A stretch of 64,000 nucleotides of DNA from JAHEME01 sp034435035 (GTDB taxonomy: Bacteria > Chloroflexota > Anaerolineae > Aggregatilineales > UBA3940). Made by a program: the position numbers and the translations under genes. Positions 17,635-26,952 of the stretch are shown in pieces. The notes below the pieces were generated by a model. It worked only from the letters and a program-made list of their open reading frames with translations. It was not told the DNA's origin and made no database searches. The stretch is from assembly GCA_034435035.1 (NCBI GenBank), contig DAOTXW010000041.1:62001-126000 (forward strand), read 5' to 3'. The first letter of the stretch is position 1. Each line of letters begins with the position of its first letter.

Positions 17635-17683
17635 GAAGCGATGTAGAAGGTGTGGGGGTTTCTGATGCGGCGGCGCCGCCGGG

Positions 17684-18745
17684 TCAGAGCGGCAGCGCCA
17701 GCCCGGCAGCCAGCCGCTGGACCAGCATCTCGCGCTCGGAATCCGGCAGGAAAGCGGCGCGGGCGGCATTCATGGCCTGCTGCTTGACGTCATCAATGCT
17801 CAGGCCGAGGTGTTTGACGGCTACGAAGTATTCGTCCGTGAGCGTGATTCCGCTGATGCTGGGATCATCGGTATTAAGGGTGGTCAGCAGCCCCGCCCTG
17901 TAGAGGGAGCGCAGCGGGTGCTGACTGAGATCGGCCACCACTCCGGACTGCACATTGCTGGTAGGGCATACTTCCAGGGTGATGCCGCGCTTGCGTGCAA
18001 CGTCCATCAGACCCGGATCTTCAATGATGCGGACACCATGGCCCAGCCGGGCCGCACCCAGCACGTGGATGGCGTCATAAATGCTGTCGGCTCCAGCCCA
18101 CTCCCCGGCGTGGACGGTGAGTTTGAGGCCTGCCTCACGGGCGCGGTGCAGGACCGGCGCAAATGGCCTGGCCGGGAACTTGCCTTCGGCGCCCGCCAGA
18201 TCAACGCCGACCACGCCATCCCCCATCCGATCGATGGCGATGCTGACGACCTCGTCGCCCAGTTCTACACTTTCGTGGCGGTTCATGCTGAGAATCAGCC
18301 GGACCGTGATCCCGTGGCGCTGCGATGCTTCGTGAACAGCGGCGATCACCCAGTCGGTCGCGTCGGCCAGCGGATGCCCTTCAACGCGGCTCAGGGCGAT
18401 CGGCGTGAAGCGCAGCTCCATGTAGATGATATTGTCAGCGGCTGCATCTTCGACCGCCTCCGCAGCAATACGCTCGATAATCGATTGGGAACGATAGAAG
18501 TGGCGTAAGTAATTGAACTTGGAAAGGAAAACCGCAGAGTCCGGCTCATCATCCGGCATGATCTGCACCAGATGGCGAAAGCTGTCCACATCATAGCCAG
18601 GGAGATCGAGCTTATACTCCTGTGCAATCTCGGCCATGGTACTCAGACGAAGCGAACCTTCCAGATGGCGGTGCAGTTCGATCTTGGGCAGCACTTTGAG
18701 CGTCTCATACAGCTGCGAATTCCCGGCCCTGGCCCGATTGTACAT
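17684..18745 (-). CDS. add: Adenosine deaminase-family amidohydrolase
   Basis: A 353-residue zinc hydrolase of the adenosine/AMP deaminase family. Metal and catalytic motifs are all present: LPKIELHRHLEGSLR (HxH), TVHAGEW (His and Glu), ARLGHGVR, VCPTSN and TLNTDDP (Asp pair). It should deaminate adenosine or a related purine nucleoside such as aminofutalosine; the sequence does not settle which. AGGAAAG precedes the ATG, and a TATAGT box lies at 18814-18819 on the same strand. It is downstream of, but well separated from, no other leftward gene, so likely a single-gene unit. Confidence 0.88.
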   Translation of the reverse strand: MYNRARAGNSQLYETLKVLPKIELHRHLEGSLRLSTMAEIAQEYKLDLPGYDVDSFRHLVQIMPDDEPDSAVFLSKFNYLRHFYRSQSIIERIAAEAVEDAAADNIIYMELRFTPIALSRVEGHPLADATDWVIAAVHEASQRHGITVRLILSMNRHESVELGDEVVSIAIDRMGDGVVGVDLAGAEGKFPARPFAPVLHRAREAGLKLTVHAGEWAGADSIYDAIHVLGAARLGHGVRIIEDPGLMDVARKRGITLEVCPTSNVQSGVVADLSQHPLRSLYRAGLLTTLNTDDPSISGITLTDEYFVAVKHLGLSIDDVKQQAMNAARAAFLPDSEREMLVQRLAAGLALPL

Positions 18746-18895
18746 GAGTTCTTTCCTGATTAGCGCGGCACCAGGGTTCCTTTCATGGAAACCCGAGCCG
18801 GCATTTCGGCATAACTATACATGCTCCCCCTGTGCACGCGAAGATGTCAGTTAATATTCCGTATGCCAGCAGTCAGCACCAGGGTGAGAGTGCCT

Positions 18896-21800
18896 TCAGC
18901 GACGGCGGCGCTTGCGACCTCCGGCTGAGCGGATCACATCCTCGGGGCGGGCTGTCTGCATCCCCTGCTGCACGGTCCGATAGTGGCAGTCCTTGAACTT
19001 CTTGCCGCTGCCGCACGGGCACGGGTCGTTTCGCCCGACGTTGGTCCACAGGTCCCTGTGCACCGTCTGCGATACCTTGACCTGCCCATCCTGAGATCGC
19101 AGCACCTTCTGCTGAATCCGGTAGCCAGACTCTGCCAGGCGATCGAGGAGGGCTTCCCGGCGCTGCTGCTCTTCAACGATCTGGCGATGGCGTGGGAGTT
19201 CGGCGAAGAAGCGCCGCGCGATGCCCTCCTGTACATCCTCACGCAGTTTGTCAAACATCTCAAAGGCGCGGCGCTTGAATTCGATCTTGGGGTCACGCTG
19301 CCCATAGGCTTCCAGGCCCACGCCGGAGCGCAGGTCATCGATGGCAAGCAGGTACTGGCGCCATTCCGTGTCAATCATTGACAGCATCAAGGCGCGCTGA
19401 TAGTTCTCCAGCTGCTGTGCCCCAATAGCGTAGATGATCGCTTCTGGCTCGCTGGCGCTGCCATCTCCGGAGGGCGCTCCGGGTTCCTGGCGAGCGATCT
19501 CCATCAACTCATCCACCCGTTCGAGTAATGTCTCGACCAATTCGTCGGGCTCCAGATCGCCGATGATGGCACGAAAGGCGCTTCCCAGTGCTGCGCCCAA
19601 CTCACCGTAGAACTGGGCCTGAATCTCGGCGGGTTTCAGATTCTTGCCAGCCGCAGCCAGCTGATTGTGGAAAGCAGCCTGCATCGCGGCGTCAAGCGGC
19701 TGCCAGATCGCCTCAGCGCGTCCCGGCATCAGGTGCGCGGCGTACCGGTCGAAGGTCTGGCGCAGCCGGGCAATGAAGCGATCCCAGCCTTCCACCCCCT
19801 GCGGCCCAAAGGCCGGCAGCGCGGGCCACGGCGGGGCCACACGCGCGACCTCCGACTGCAGGATGCGCGTGTTGTAGCCTTCGTCGATGCCATCCAGCAC
19901 CCGATCGTGAAGGGCCTGCTGCAGCTCCTCCGAATCGGTGATAGCCAGCAGTTCTGCCAGCTCCTCCTCGGATGGGCGGGGAAACAACGGGAGGAGACGC
20001 TGGATGGCCCCCCGCGCGTTGACCTCGCCGGTCTCCAGGTTGGAGAAGTCTCCGATCACCGTTTCGATCTCGCCGAGCGCCCAGGCTTCATATCCGGCGC
20101 CCAGCCGCGCGATCACGCGCTGGAGGGTCTCGGCAATGAAGCCCCGGATCAGCGCATCCAGTTCACCGGCCCGGCCGCTGAGGATGGCATGGCGCTCATC
20201 GTAGACGATCTGGCGCTGGCGGTTGACCGCTTCATCATACTCAAAGAGGTTCTTGCGGATCTCGAAGTTGAACGCCTCGAAGCGGGCCTGCGCCTGCCCG
20301 ATGACTCCGCTGAGGATATTGGCCGCGATCGGCATATCCTCCGGGACGTTGAGCCGTTCCATCATCTTCTTGGCGCGGTCACCGCCGAAGCGGATCATCA
20401 GCTCATCTTCCAGCGAAAGATAGAAACGCGACGATCCGGGGTCGCCCTGGCGTGCAGCCCGGCCCCGCAGCTGATCATCAATGCGGCGGGATTCGTGTCG
20501 CTCGGTGCCGATCACATGCAGACCGCCGTGCTCCCACACAGCCCGCCGATCGGCCTCACACTGGCGGCGAATGGCCAGCGTCTCGTCGATCAGCGAGGTG
20601 GGTAAGGCAGGCAGCTGGTTGATGATGCGCCGGGCTTCGTCGATCTGTCCTTCCAGAGCCGCCCGGACGACAGCCGCGCGGGCATTGTAGTGTTGCTCAA
20701 ACAGCCGGCGGGTCAGCACGTCCACATGTGCCGATTGGCCCAGTACGCCGCTCAGCGAGCGATATTCGTTCAATCGATACTCAATTTCCGGGAGCACCGA
20801 GAGGGGGACTCCGGCGGTTTCAGCCGCCTCCCGCGCCTTCTCATAGCGGTTGGGGTCGAGCATCACCAGGTCGAGCTGCTGCACAATCCGCACCAGGGTC
20901 TCAAAAGGCATGCTGTGGTAGACCGGATCCTCGCGCAGGTCCTGGATTACCTGGTTTTGAATATCCTCGACGCTGGCCTTGCGCACCAGGTCCTCGTTGG
21001 CTGCGATGATCCAGTCGACAACGGATTCTCCCATATAGGCGTCAGCACGCGCCTTCTGCCGGGCCAGGTCCAGATTGCCCTCGACGACATCCGCCACCAC
21101 CTGACGGAAGGGGATCAGGGCGAAGCAGCGCTCCGTAGCCAGCTTGGCCGCCAGACCCTCCGGGTTGCCGCCCAGCAGGATATCGGTGCCGCGGCCTGCC
21201 ATGCTGGTCGAGATGGTAATCGCCCCGGGCCGCCCGGCCTGTGCCACGATCAGTGCTTCACGCTCATGGTTCTTGGCGTTCAGCACCTCATGGGAAAGGC
21301 CCATATGCCTCAGCCGCCGGCTCAATTCCTCGGAGGCTTCAACCGATCCCGTGCCGACCAGGATCGGGCGTCCCTGAGCGACCAGATCGGCGATCTCGCG
21401 GGCGACGGCCTCGAACTTGCCATTAATGGTCGTGAAGACCTGATCATCGAAGTCAATGCGTTTGAAGTATAAGTCGGTGCTGCTGCCGGGCTCCCGGAAG
21501 GTGATGCTGGGGACTCCCTCTATTCGACTCCGGTGGACCTCCAGCTCACCAATCTCGGCGCGGAACTCGATATTGGTCGGAATAGCCACGACATCCAGCT
21601 CGTAGACCTTATCAAACTCCTCAGCCTGGGTCAGCGCCGTACCTGTCATGCCGCTCAGCTTGTCGTACAGGCGGAAGTAGTTCTGCACCGTGATGGTAGC
21701 GATCGTCACATCTTCGCGCTTGACCTGCACCCCCTCCTTGGCTTCAATCGCCTGGTGCAGGCCCTCGCTGTAGCGGCGCGATGGCATAGGCCGGCCGGTG

Positions 21801-22951
21801 GTCTGGTCAACCAGGATCACATTGCCGCCCTGGACGATATAGTCCTTGTCGCGCAGAAAGATATATTTCGCCTTGAGCGCATTTTCCAGGTAGTGAACCA
21901 GTTCATAATACTGCGGGTCGTACAGGCTTTCCCCGGCAGACACATTCACTTCCGGGATCAGACGCTCGATCTTCTCGATGCCGCGATCTGTCAGAGAGAT
22001 GCTCTGGGTGCGGTCGTCAAGCACATAATCCCCGTCGGCCTCTTCGCCGTGCTCCACATCGGTGGTGTTGCGCCGCAGGCGAGCCTGCTCGACGATCTGC
22101 GCAAAGCGCTGGTACATGCTGGACGCCTGCCCGGCAGGCCCGGAGATGATCAGCGGGGTGCGCGCGCTGTCGATCAGCACCGAGTCTGCCTCGTCCACAA
22201 TGGCATAGGCATGCGCACGCTGCACGGTGCGCGCCAGTTCCACCGCGGTGTTATCACGCAGGTAGTCAAAACCGAACTCGGCTGACGTGCCGTAGGTGAT
22301 ATCGGCCTGGTAGCATTCACGGCGCAGGGTGGGCCGCCAGTGGACCAGGCGCTCATCTTCCAGCTCCCCGCCGGGGTCGACATACTCCGGATCGTAGATG
22401 GCCGAAAAGCGCTCTTTGCCGATCACGCCTGTGGTGAGGCCCAGCAGGTGAAAGATCGGTCCCATCCAGCCGCCGTCGCGGCGGGCCAGATAGTCATTGA
22501 CGGTCACCAGGTGAACACCGCGCCCGGTTAGCGCATTCAGGTACAGCGGCAGGGAAGCGACGAGAGTCTTGCCTTCACCGGTCTTCATCTCGGCAATCTT
22601 GCCCTCGTGAAGGACAATGCCACCGATGATCTGCACATCGAAGTGCCGCAGCCCGATGGTGCGGCGGGAGGCCTCCCGCACGGCAGCGAAAGCCTCTGGC
22701 AGGACCTCGGCCAGGATTTCGCGCTCGGCGCTCCGCAGCTGTTCATGGTCTTCGATGCCGGCCAGGTGCGCTTGCACGCGGGCGCGTAGATCGTCGGTGA
22801 TGGCCCGCAGGCCCTCATCCGTGAGCGCCTGCATACGTGGCTCCAGCGAATTGACCTCGTCCACAATGTCGCGGTAGCGCTTCAGCTCGCGCTCATAAGG
22901 ATTGCCGGCAAGGGTGTTGAGAAGGTTCTTGAACATATCGATTCGACTCAC
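18896..22951 (-). CDS. secA: Preprotein translocase ATPase SecA, enlarged
   Basis: The motor that drives proteins through SecYEG. Landmarks: Walker A MKTGEGKT, VDEADSVLID (DEAD-type Walker B), FGFDYLRDN, SMAGRGTDILLGGN, GTERHESRRID...QLRGRAARQGD and the C-terminal zinc motif CPCGSGKKFKDCH used for SecB or ribosome contact. At 1351 residues it is far longer than the usual 830-950. About 170 extra residues lie in NBD2 between GGNPEG and GGLHVIG, more than 100 extra in the helical wing/scaffold region, and about 25 in NBD1. GTG start at 22951; an ATG 15 bp downstream (MFKNLLNTLAG) fits the family start equally well. Confidence 0.96.
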   Translation of the reverse strand: MSRIDMFKNLLNTLAGNPYERELKRYRDIVDEVNSLEPRMQALTDEGLRAITDDLRARVQAHLAGIEDHEQLRSAEREILAEVLPEAFAAVREASRRTIGLRHFDVQIIGGIVLHEGKIAEMKTGEGKTLVASLPLYLNALTGRGVHLVTVNDYLARRDGGWMGPIFHLLGLTTGVIGKERFSAIYDPEYVDPGGELEDERLVHWRPTLRRECYQADITYGTSAEFGFDYLRDNTAVELARTVQRAHAYAIVDEADSVLIDSARTPLIISGPAGQASSMYQRFAQIVEQARLRRNTTDVEHGEEADGDYVLDDRTQSISLTDRGIEKIERLIPEVNVSAGESLYDPQYYELVHYLENALKAKYIFLRDKDYIVQGGNVILVDQTTGRPMPSRRYSEGLHQAIEAKEGVQVKREDVTIATITVQNYFRLYDKLSGMTGTALTQAEEFDKVYELDVVAIPTNIEFRAEIGELEVHRSRIEGVPSITFREPGSSTDLYFKRIDFDDQVFTTINGKFEAVAREIADLVAQGRPILVGTGSVEASEELSRRLRHMGLSHEVLNAKNHEREALIVAQAGRPGAITISTSMAGRGTDILLGGNPEGLAAKLATERCFALIPFRQVVADVVEGNLDLARQKARADAYMGESVVDWIIAANEDLVRKASVEDIQNQVIQDLREDPVYHSMPFETLVRIVQQLDLVMLDPNRYEKAREAAETAGVPLSVLPEIEYRLNEYRSLSGVLGQSAHVDVLTRRLFEQHYNARAAVVRAALEGQIDEARRIINQLPALPTSLIDETLAIRRQCEADRRAVWEHGGLHVIGTERHESRRIDDQLRGRAARQGDPGSSRFYLSLEDELMIRFGGDRAKKMMERLNVPEDMPIAANILSGVIGQAQARFEAFNFEIRKNLFEYDEAVNRQRQIVYDERHAILSGRAGELDALIRGFIAETLQRVIARLGAGYEAWALGEIETVIGDFSNLETGEVNARGAIQRLLPLFPRPSEEELAELLAITDSEELQQALHDRVLDGIDEGYNTRILQSEVARVAPPWPALPAFGPQGVEGWDRFIARLRQTFDRYAAHLMPGRAEAIWQPLDAAMQAAFHNQLAAAGKNLKPAEIQAQFYGELGAALGSAFRAIIGDLEPDELVETLLERVDELMEIARQEPGAPSGDGSASEPEAIIYAIGAQQLENYQRALMLSMIDTEWRQYLLAIDDLRSGVGLEAYGQRDPKIEFKRRAFEMFDKLREDVQEGIARRFFAELPRHRQIVEEQQRREALLDRLAESGYRIQQKVLRSQDGQVKVSQTVHRDLWTNVGRNDPCPCGSGKKFKDCHYRTVQQGMQTARPEDVIRSAGGRKRRRR

Positions 22952-23003
22952 GGATCCTGACAGCGAGCCAGCGAGCCAGATAGAGGCCCGCCCGGAGTTG
23001 GGT

Positions 23004-23032
23004 ATTTAACAACCCATAGCATACCGCATCAA
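23004..23032 (-). promoter_or_regulatory. Promoter of secA
   Basis: Minus-strand TTGATG (23027-23032), 17-bp spacer and TTAAAT (23004-23009), about 50 bp before the GTG start. The leader contains an imperfect tandem GCTCGCTG repeat with no evident role. Confidence 0.5.
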
Positions 23033-23099
23033 TGCCTGCCATGCGATGGGGCGCAGACGCCCGTGCCGGGAGGTCTGCGCGCGGCAGGTGCTGTCATGG

Positions 23100-23129
23100 T
23101 TGCCAAGAGGCCGTAGGCCGTGCCACAAT
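23100..23129 (+). promoter_or_regulatory. Promoter of the DUF2905-queA-GNAT-dprA unit
   Basis: TTGCCA (23100-23105), 18-bp spacer and CACAAT (23124-23129) with an extended TGC directly before the -10. About 40 bp before the first start codon. Confidence 0.5.
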
Positions 23130-23170
23130 CTATTGGCGATGATGGCAGCAGAGCCTGCAGAGCAAATATC

Positions 23171-23419
23171 ATGACGGAACTCAGTGCTGTGGGACGGTGG
23201 CTGATAATAGCCGGACTTGTGCTGGCCGGCGTGGGCAGCCTGCTGTGGCTGGCCGGGCGCATCCCGGCCCTGAGCCAACTGGGCAGCCTCCCTGGCGACA
23301 TCCGCTATACCAGCCCGGACGGTCGCTTCTCCTGCTTTGTGCCGGTGGTCAGCATGATCCTGCTCAGTGTGATCCTGAGCGTGGTGCTCAATATCGTTGC
23401 CCGCCTGCTGAACCGCTGA
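23171..23419 (+). CDS. DUF2905 small membrane protein
   Basis: An 82-residue protein of the DUF2905 family: an N-terminal helix GRWLIIAGLVLAGVGSLLWL, the family signature LGSLPGDIRYTSPDGRFSCF, and a second helix MILLSVILSVVLNIVARLL. Function unknown. It ends 2 bp before queA; DUF2905 genes are commonly next to queA in other bacteria, which supports both calls. Two in-frame codon starts further upstream add no family sequence, so the ATG at 23171 is preferred despite a weak Shine-Dalgarno. Confidence 0.85.
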   Translation: MTELSAVGRWLIIAGLVLAGVGSLLWLAGRIPALSQLGSLPGDIRYTSPDGRFSCFVPVVSMILLSVILSVVLNIVARLLNR

Positions 23420-23421
23420 GC

Positions 23422-24492
23422 ATGGAAACGGCTGACTTCGACTACCATCTGCCGCCGGGCCGGATCGCGCAGACACCCATTGAGCCGCGTGATGCAGCCC
23501 GCCTGCTGGTTCTGGATCGCGCTGGCGGCACCCTCAGCCATCGACGTTTCCGTGACATTGGCGACTACCTTCGCCCTGGCGATGTACTGGTGTTCAACCA
23601 GACTCGCGTGCTCCCGGCGCGGCTGCACGGGCGTAAGATCCCGGGAGGTGGCCGGATCGAGTTCCTGCTGCTGCGTCGAGAGAGCGAACGCACCTGGCGG
23701 GGGCTGATCGGCGGCAAAGGAGTGCGCACCGGAAGCCGGCTGGCCTTCTCCGGCGCCGACGACCTCTGCATCGAGGGGACCGTCATCGAGGCGCCAGACA
23801 GCTCAGAGCGCGTGATTCGCTTCGACCGGCCCATCTCGCCGCTGCTGGAGTCGCTGGGTGAGGTGCCGCTGCCGCCCTATATCCGTGAGCCGCTGGCCGA
23901 CCCTGAACGCTACCAGACGGTATATGCCCGCGAGCCCGGGTCAGCGGCGGCGCCGACGGCAGGGCTGCACTTCACCCCCGATCTACTGCTGTCCCTGCGG
24001 GAGCGCGGCATCCGCATGGCCTACTGCACCCTGCATATCGGACTTGATACATTCCAGCCTGTCACCGCAGCGCGGATCGCCGACCACCCGATGCACAGCG
24101 AGCATGCCCGGCTGACGGCCGAAGAAGCGCAGGTGATCAATGAAGCCAGGCTGGCAGGGGGGCGCATCATCGCAGTTGGGACGACCAGCGTGCGGGTCCT
24201 GGAGACTGCGGCACTGCGCTCAGCGGGTCTGGATGACCCGTATGCTCAGGCAGAGACCTGCCCGTGGCGGCCCGTCACCGCTATCGATGAGCCCACCCGA
24301 TTGTTCATCCGCCCCGGATACCAGTTCCGGGTGGTTGATAGCCTGATCACCAACTTTCATCTGCCGCGATCGACCCTGCTGATGCTGGTGAGCGCTTTTG
24401 CAAAGCGTGAAACGATTCTGCATGCTTACGCCGTCGCCATCGATGAGGGGTACCGCTTTTATTCCTTTGGCGATGCCATGCTGATTTTATGA
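23422..24492 (+). CDS. queA: tRNA preQ1(34) S-adenosylmethionine ribosyltransferase-isomerase
   Basis: A 356-residue enzyme that transfers and isomerises the ribosyl part of SAM onto preQ1 in tRNA, giving epoxyqueuosine. Family blocks are seen throughout: FDYHLPPGRIAQTPIEPRDAARLLVLDR at the start (FDYxLP...RIAQxP), DVLVFNQTRVLPARL, AAPTAGLHFT, LHIGLDTFQPV, IIAVGTTSVRVLE and DSLITNFHLPRSTLLMLVSAF. Length is typical. The partner tgt is not in the window. It overlaps the next gene by 4 bp (ATGA). Confidence 0.96.
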   Translation: METADFDYHLPPGRIAQTPIEPRDAARLLVLDRAGGTLSHRRFRDIGDYLRPGDVLVFNQTRVLPARLHGRKIPGGGRIEFLLLRRESERTWRGLIGGKGVRTGSRLAFSGADDLCIEGTVIEAPDSSERVIRFDRPISPLLESLGEVPLPPYIREPLADPERYQTVYAREPGSAAAPTAGLHFTPDLLLSLRERGIRMAYCTLHIGLDTFQPVTAARIADHPMHSEHARLTAEEAQVINEARLAGGRIIAVGTTSVRVLETAALRSAGLDDPYAQAETCPWRPVTAIDEPTRLFIRPGYQFRVVDSLITNFHLPRSTLLMLVSAFAKRETILHAYAVAIDEGYRFYSFGDAMLIL

Positions 24493-24968
24493 CAGCCGCT
24501 TCAAGCCTCACGTTTCGCCCGGTGATGCTGGCTGACGCCCCGGCTCTCCACCGGCTGTGCTGGCAGGCTGCCGCGCCGGATGATGTGACCCGCCGCGTCC
24601 AGTCCGTGGTTGCGCGTGCCGAGCAGGGTCGTGCCTGGGGGCTGGTGGTGCTGAGGGATGGCGAGATCGTCGGTTACGGCCAGTTGAATCGCTGGGATCA
24701 GCTTGGCGAGATCAGCGACCTGTTTGTCGCACCCGATCAACGCGGTCAGGGGTTGGGTACTGCGCTGATCCAGCGCCTGATCGGCCTGGCCCGTGAGATG
24801 CTGATGGAAGAAGTCGAGATCGGCGCCGCCGAGTCCAATCCACGCGCCCTGTCGCTGTATCGGCGGCTGGGGTTTCGTGATGCGCGGCACACCAGGCTGG
24901 ATGTAGGGCGCGGCCCTGAGCCGGTGATTTATCTGCGGCTGAACCTGCGCCGGACGGTGTGCGAGTGA
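24489..24968 (+). CDS. GNAT-family N-acetyltransferase
   Basis: A 159-residue acetyl-CoA-dependent acetyltransferase. The acetyl-CoA binding motif A reads VAPDQRGQGLGTALIQRL, following the beta4 strand GEISDLFV; motif B is NPRALSLYRRLGFRDA. The substrate is unknown. It overlaps queA by 4 bp and dprA by 4 bp, so all are translated from one mRNA. Confidence 0.88.
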   Translation: MTAASSLTFRPVMLADAPALHRLCWQAAAPDDVTRRVQSVVARAEQGRAWGLVVLRDGEIVGYGQLNRWDQLGEISDLFVAPDQRGQGLGTALIQRLIGLAREMLMEEVEIGAAESNPRALSLYRRLGFRDARHTRLDVGRGPEPVIYLRLNLRRTVCE

Positions 24969-25879
24969 GCGTGCTGCACTGGGCAGCCCTGGCGCGCACT
25001 GGCCTGGTTGGTGGGCGGACGATGACCCGCCTGCTGGAGCGCTTCGGCAGCGCGGAGGCGGCGATTGCGACCTCGCCGATGGAGCTGGAGCAGGTCCCCG
25101 GCATCGGGCCGGCAACCGCGGCAGCCATTGCCTCGCTGGATATGAGAGTGGTCGAAGCGGACTGTGCCCGGTTTAGGGATCAGGGCATCACGATCGTCAC
25201 ATGGCAGGATCGCGAGCACTACCCCGGCAACCTGCTGCTGTGCGATGATGCGCCGCCCGTGCTGTTTGTGCGTGGAAGTTTGCAGCGGAGCGACAACCGG
25301 TCCGTGGCGATAGTCGGGACGCGGGCTCCGCACCCGGTCAGCGCCCGGCTGGCTTACCATCTGGCCGGCGAACTCGCTTCCCGGGGCTGGTGTATCGTCA
25401 GCGGGCTGGCGCTGGGCATCGATGGAGAGGCGCATCGCGGGGCGCTGGCTGCTGGCGGGCGGACGCTGGCCGTACTGGGATCGGGTGTGCTGTGGATGTA
25501 TCCCCCGGCTCATGCCAAGTTGGCGGCAGAGATTATGAGGCAGGGGGCAGTACTCTCTGAGCTGTATCCCGACATCCGGGTTAGCCCACAGAATCTGATC
25601 GCCCGCAATCGCATCACCAGCGGCCTGAGCCGCGCGGTCATCGTGGTGCAATCCGGTGAGGACAGCGGAAGTATGAGCACTGCCCGCCGCGCCCGGCAGC
25701 AGGGGAGGCTGGTGATGGCGGTGGTGGGAGGCGATCAGGGCTGCCAGAGTCTACTGGATGAGGGTGCAGAAGCACTGCCGCCGGAGGGCATTGACTGGGA
25801 TGCGCTGGCGGCCCGCCTGGATGCTATCTCGCCCGCCCGGCTCTATCCGGGCGGCAGCGGGATCAACCACAGCGCTTGA
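24965..25879 (+). CDS. dprA: DNA-processing protein DprA/Smf
   Basis: A 304-residue Rossmann-like protein that loads RecA on incoming single strands during transformation. It has an N-terminal helix-hairpin-helix (LEQVPGIGPATAAAI), then YPGNLLL...PPVLFVRG, VAIVGTRAPH, IVSGLALGIDGEAHRGAL, LAVLGSGV and NRITSGLSRAVIVVQSGEDSGS. The C-terminal winged-helix domain found in many DprA proteins is missing. Start chosen at the GTG at 24965 that overlaps the upstream TGA (GTGA); a GTG two codons earlier is possible. The last 37 bp overlap the convergent lipoprotein gene. Confidence 0.94.
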   Translation: MSVLHWAALARTGLVGGRTMTRLLERFGSAEAAIATSPMELEQVPGIGPATAAAIASLDMRVVEADCARFRDQGITIVTWQDREHYPGNLLLCDDAPPVLFVRGSLQRSDNRSVAIVGTRAPHPVSARLAYHLAGELASRGWCIVSGLALGIDGEAHRGALAAGGRTLAVLGSGVLWMYPPAHAKLAAEIMRQGAVLSELYPDIRVSPQNLIARNRITSGLSRAVIVVQSGEDSGSMSTARRARQQGRLVMAVVGGDQGCQSLLDEGAEALPPEGIDWDALAARLDAISPARLYPGGSGINHSA

Positions 25880-26952
25880 TCCGCCGCATTGACAAACACC
25901 ACATACTGCCCCGAAGGCGAGACGCTCCAGTCACCTCCGGCGACCCGGAAGGGCGTCACTGCGGGGTCGGTCAGCGGCGCGACCGAGCCTGATTCTGCAT
26001 CAAACTGCCACAAACGGTGGCTGGGCGCTTCGGGCTCGAAGGGGATGATGAGCAGGCGGCTGGCATCGCGCCAGTGAGCGGCCCCGACCACTTCCAGCCT
26101 GTAGCGGCGGCTGCCATCCCGGCTGATGACCCACAATCCATCATTGGCAGGATCTTCAGGGTGCAGCGTAATCGTATAGCTTACCCAGCTGCCGCCGGGT
26201 GCAATCTGAACCGAACGGATGCGCTGGTTGGTGATCAGGTTGGCCCGCGAGCCATCCACTACGGACAGGCTGAACAGGGCAACGTCCTGTGAACCATTGC
26301 GGTCGCGGCCCACCAGCAGCAAATGATCATCGTCCAGCCACCCCGCGATCCCACCTCCGTACACCGTCATCATCTCCTGCGGGTCACTGCCGTCAATCCC
26401 GGAGATGAAAACGGTGGTGGGCTGCCGATCAAAGTTGCTGCCGGTGCGCGGAGTTTCTGCCCAGGCAAGGCGGAGACTGCCCGGCGAGAAGAATATGCGC
26501 CGCCCGCCGTTTGGGATAACCCACTGATCCTCGCTGCCTACCGACTCGACCACGGTCTCGCCATCATCGCGCAGGTAGGCCTGATAGGCCCCGTCAGGGC
26601 TGGGCAGGGCGACGCGCTCACTGACCAGCACGGGCTCCCCGCCAGCCAGATTGACGCCGTAGATACCGGTTGGCGCAGTGGGCTGAGGCCGGTCAATGAA
26701 CAGCACCCTCTCACCGTCAGCTGACCAGAACGGCTGCACGCAGCAGCCTGGCTCGGTCAGACGGCGAAGCTCCAGCGCAAAGGTCTCCGGGCTGGCGGTG
26801 GGTGCAGCTGCCGCAGTGGCTGGCAAGCTGGCGGCGGGCAGATCGGTGGGGATAGGCGGCGGCGTGCTGCTGGGGGGTGCTGACGGACTGGCAACAGCAG
26901 GGGTATAGCAGGCCGCCAGCAGCAACGGCATCAGTCCGAGAGCGCGGCGCAT
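25843..26952 (-). CDS. Lipoprotein with TolB/WD40-like beta-propeller repeats
   Basis: A 369-residue lipoprotein. The signal sequence ends in the lipobox LLAAC (Cys15), followed by a Pro/Ser/Thr/Ala linker to about residue 55. The rest shows repeated propeller-blade patterns such as PFWSADGERVLFID, PSPDGAYQAYLRDD, APGGSWVSYTI and VSPSGQYVVFVN, with SDG/DPSG turns. Such domains usually bind proteins or peptidoglycan. It shares one base with the stop of the M23 peptidase gene (TGATG), so the two are coupled and probably act together outside the membrane. Confidence 0.78.
   Translation of the reverse strand: MRRALGLMPLLLAACYTPAVASPSAPPSSTPPPIPTDLPAASLPATAAAAPTASPETFALELRRLTEPGCCVQPFWSADGERVLFIDRPQPTAPTGIYGVNLAGGEPVLVSERVALPSPDGAYQAYLRDDGETVVESVGSEDQWVIPNGGRRIFFSPGSLRLAWAETPRTGSNFDRQPTTVFISGIDGSDPQEMMTVYGGGIAGWLDDDHLLLVGRDRNGSQDVALFSLSVVDGSRANLITNQRIRSVQIAPGGSWVSYTITLHPEDPANDGLWVISRDGSRRYRLEVVGAAHWRDASRLLIIPFEPEAPSHRLWQFDAESGSVAPLTDPAVTPFRVAGGDWSVSPSGQYVVFVNAADQALWLIPLPPG

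Noticed and set aside
22955..22977. Imperfect tandem repeat of an 8-bp unit in the secA leader.
   Set aside because: Only two copies and no link to a known element.
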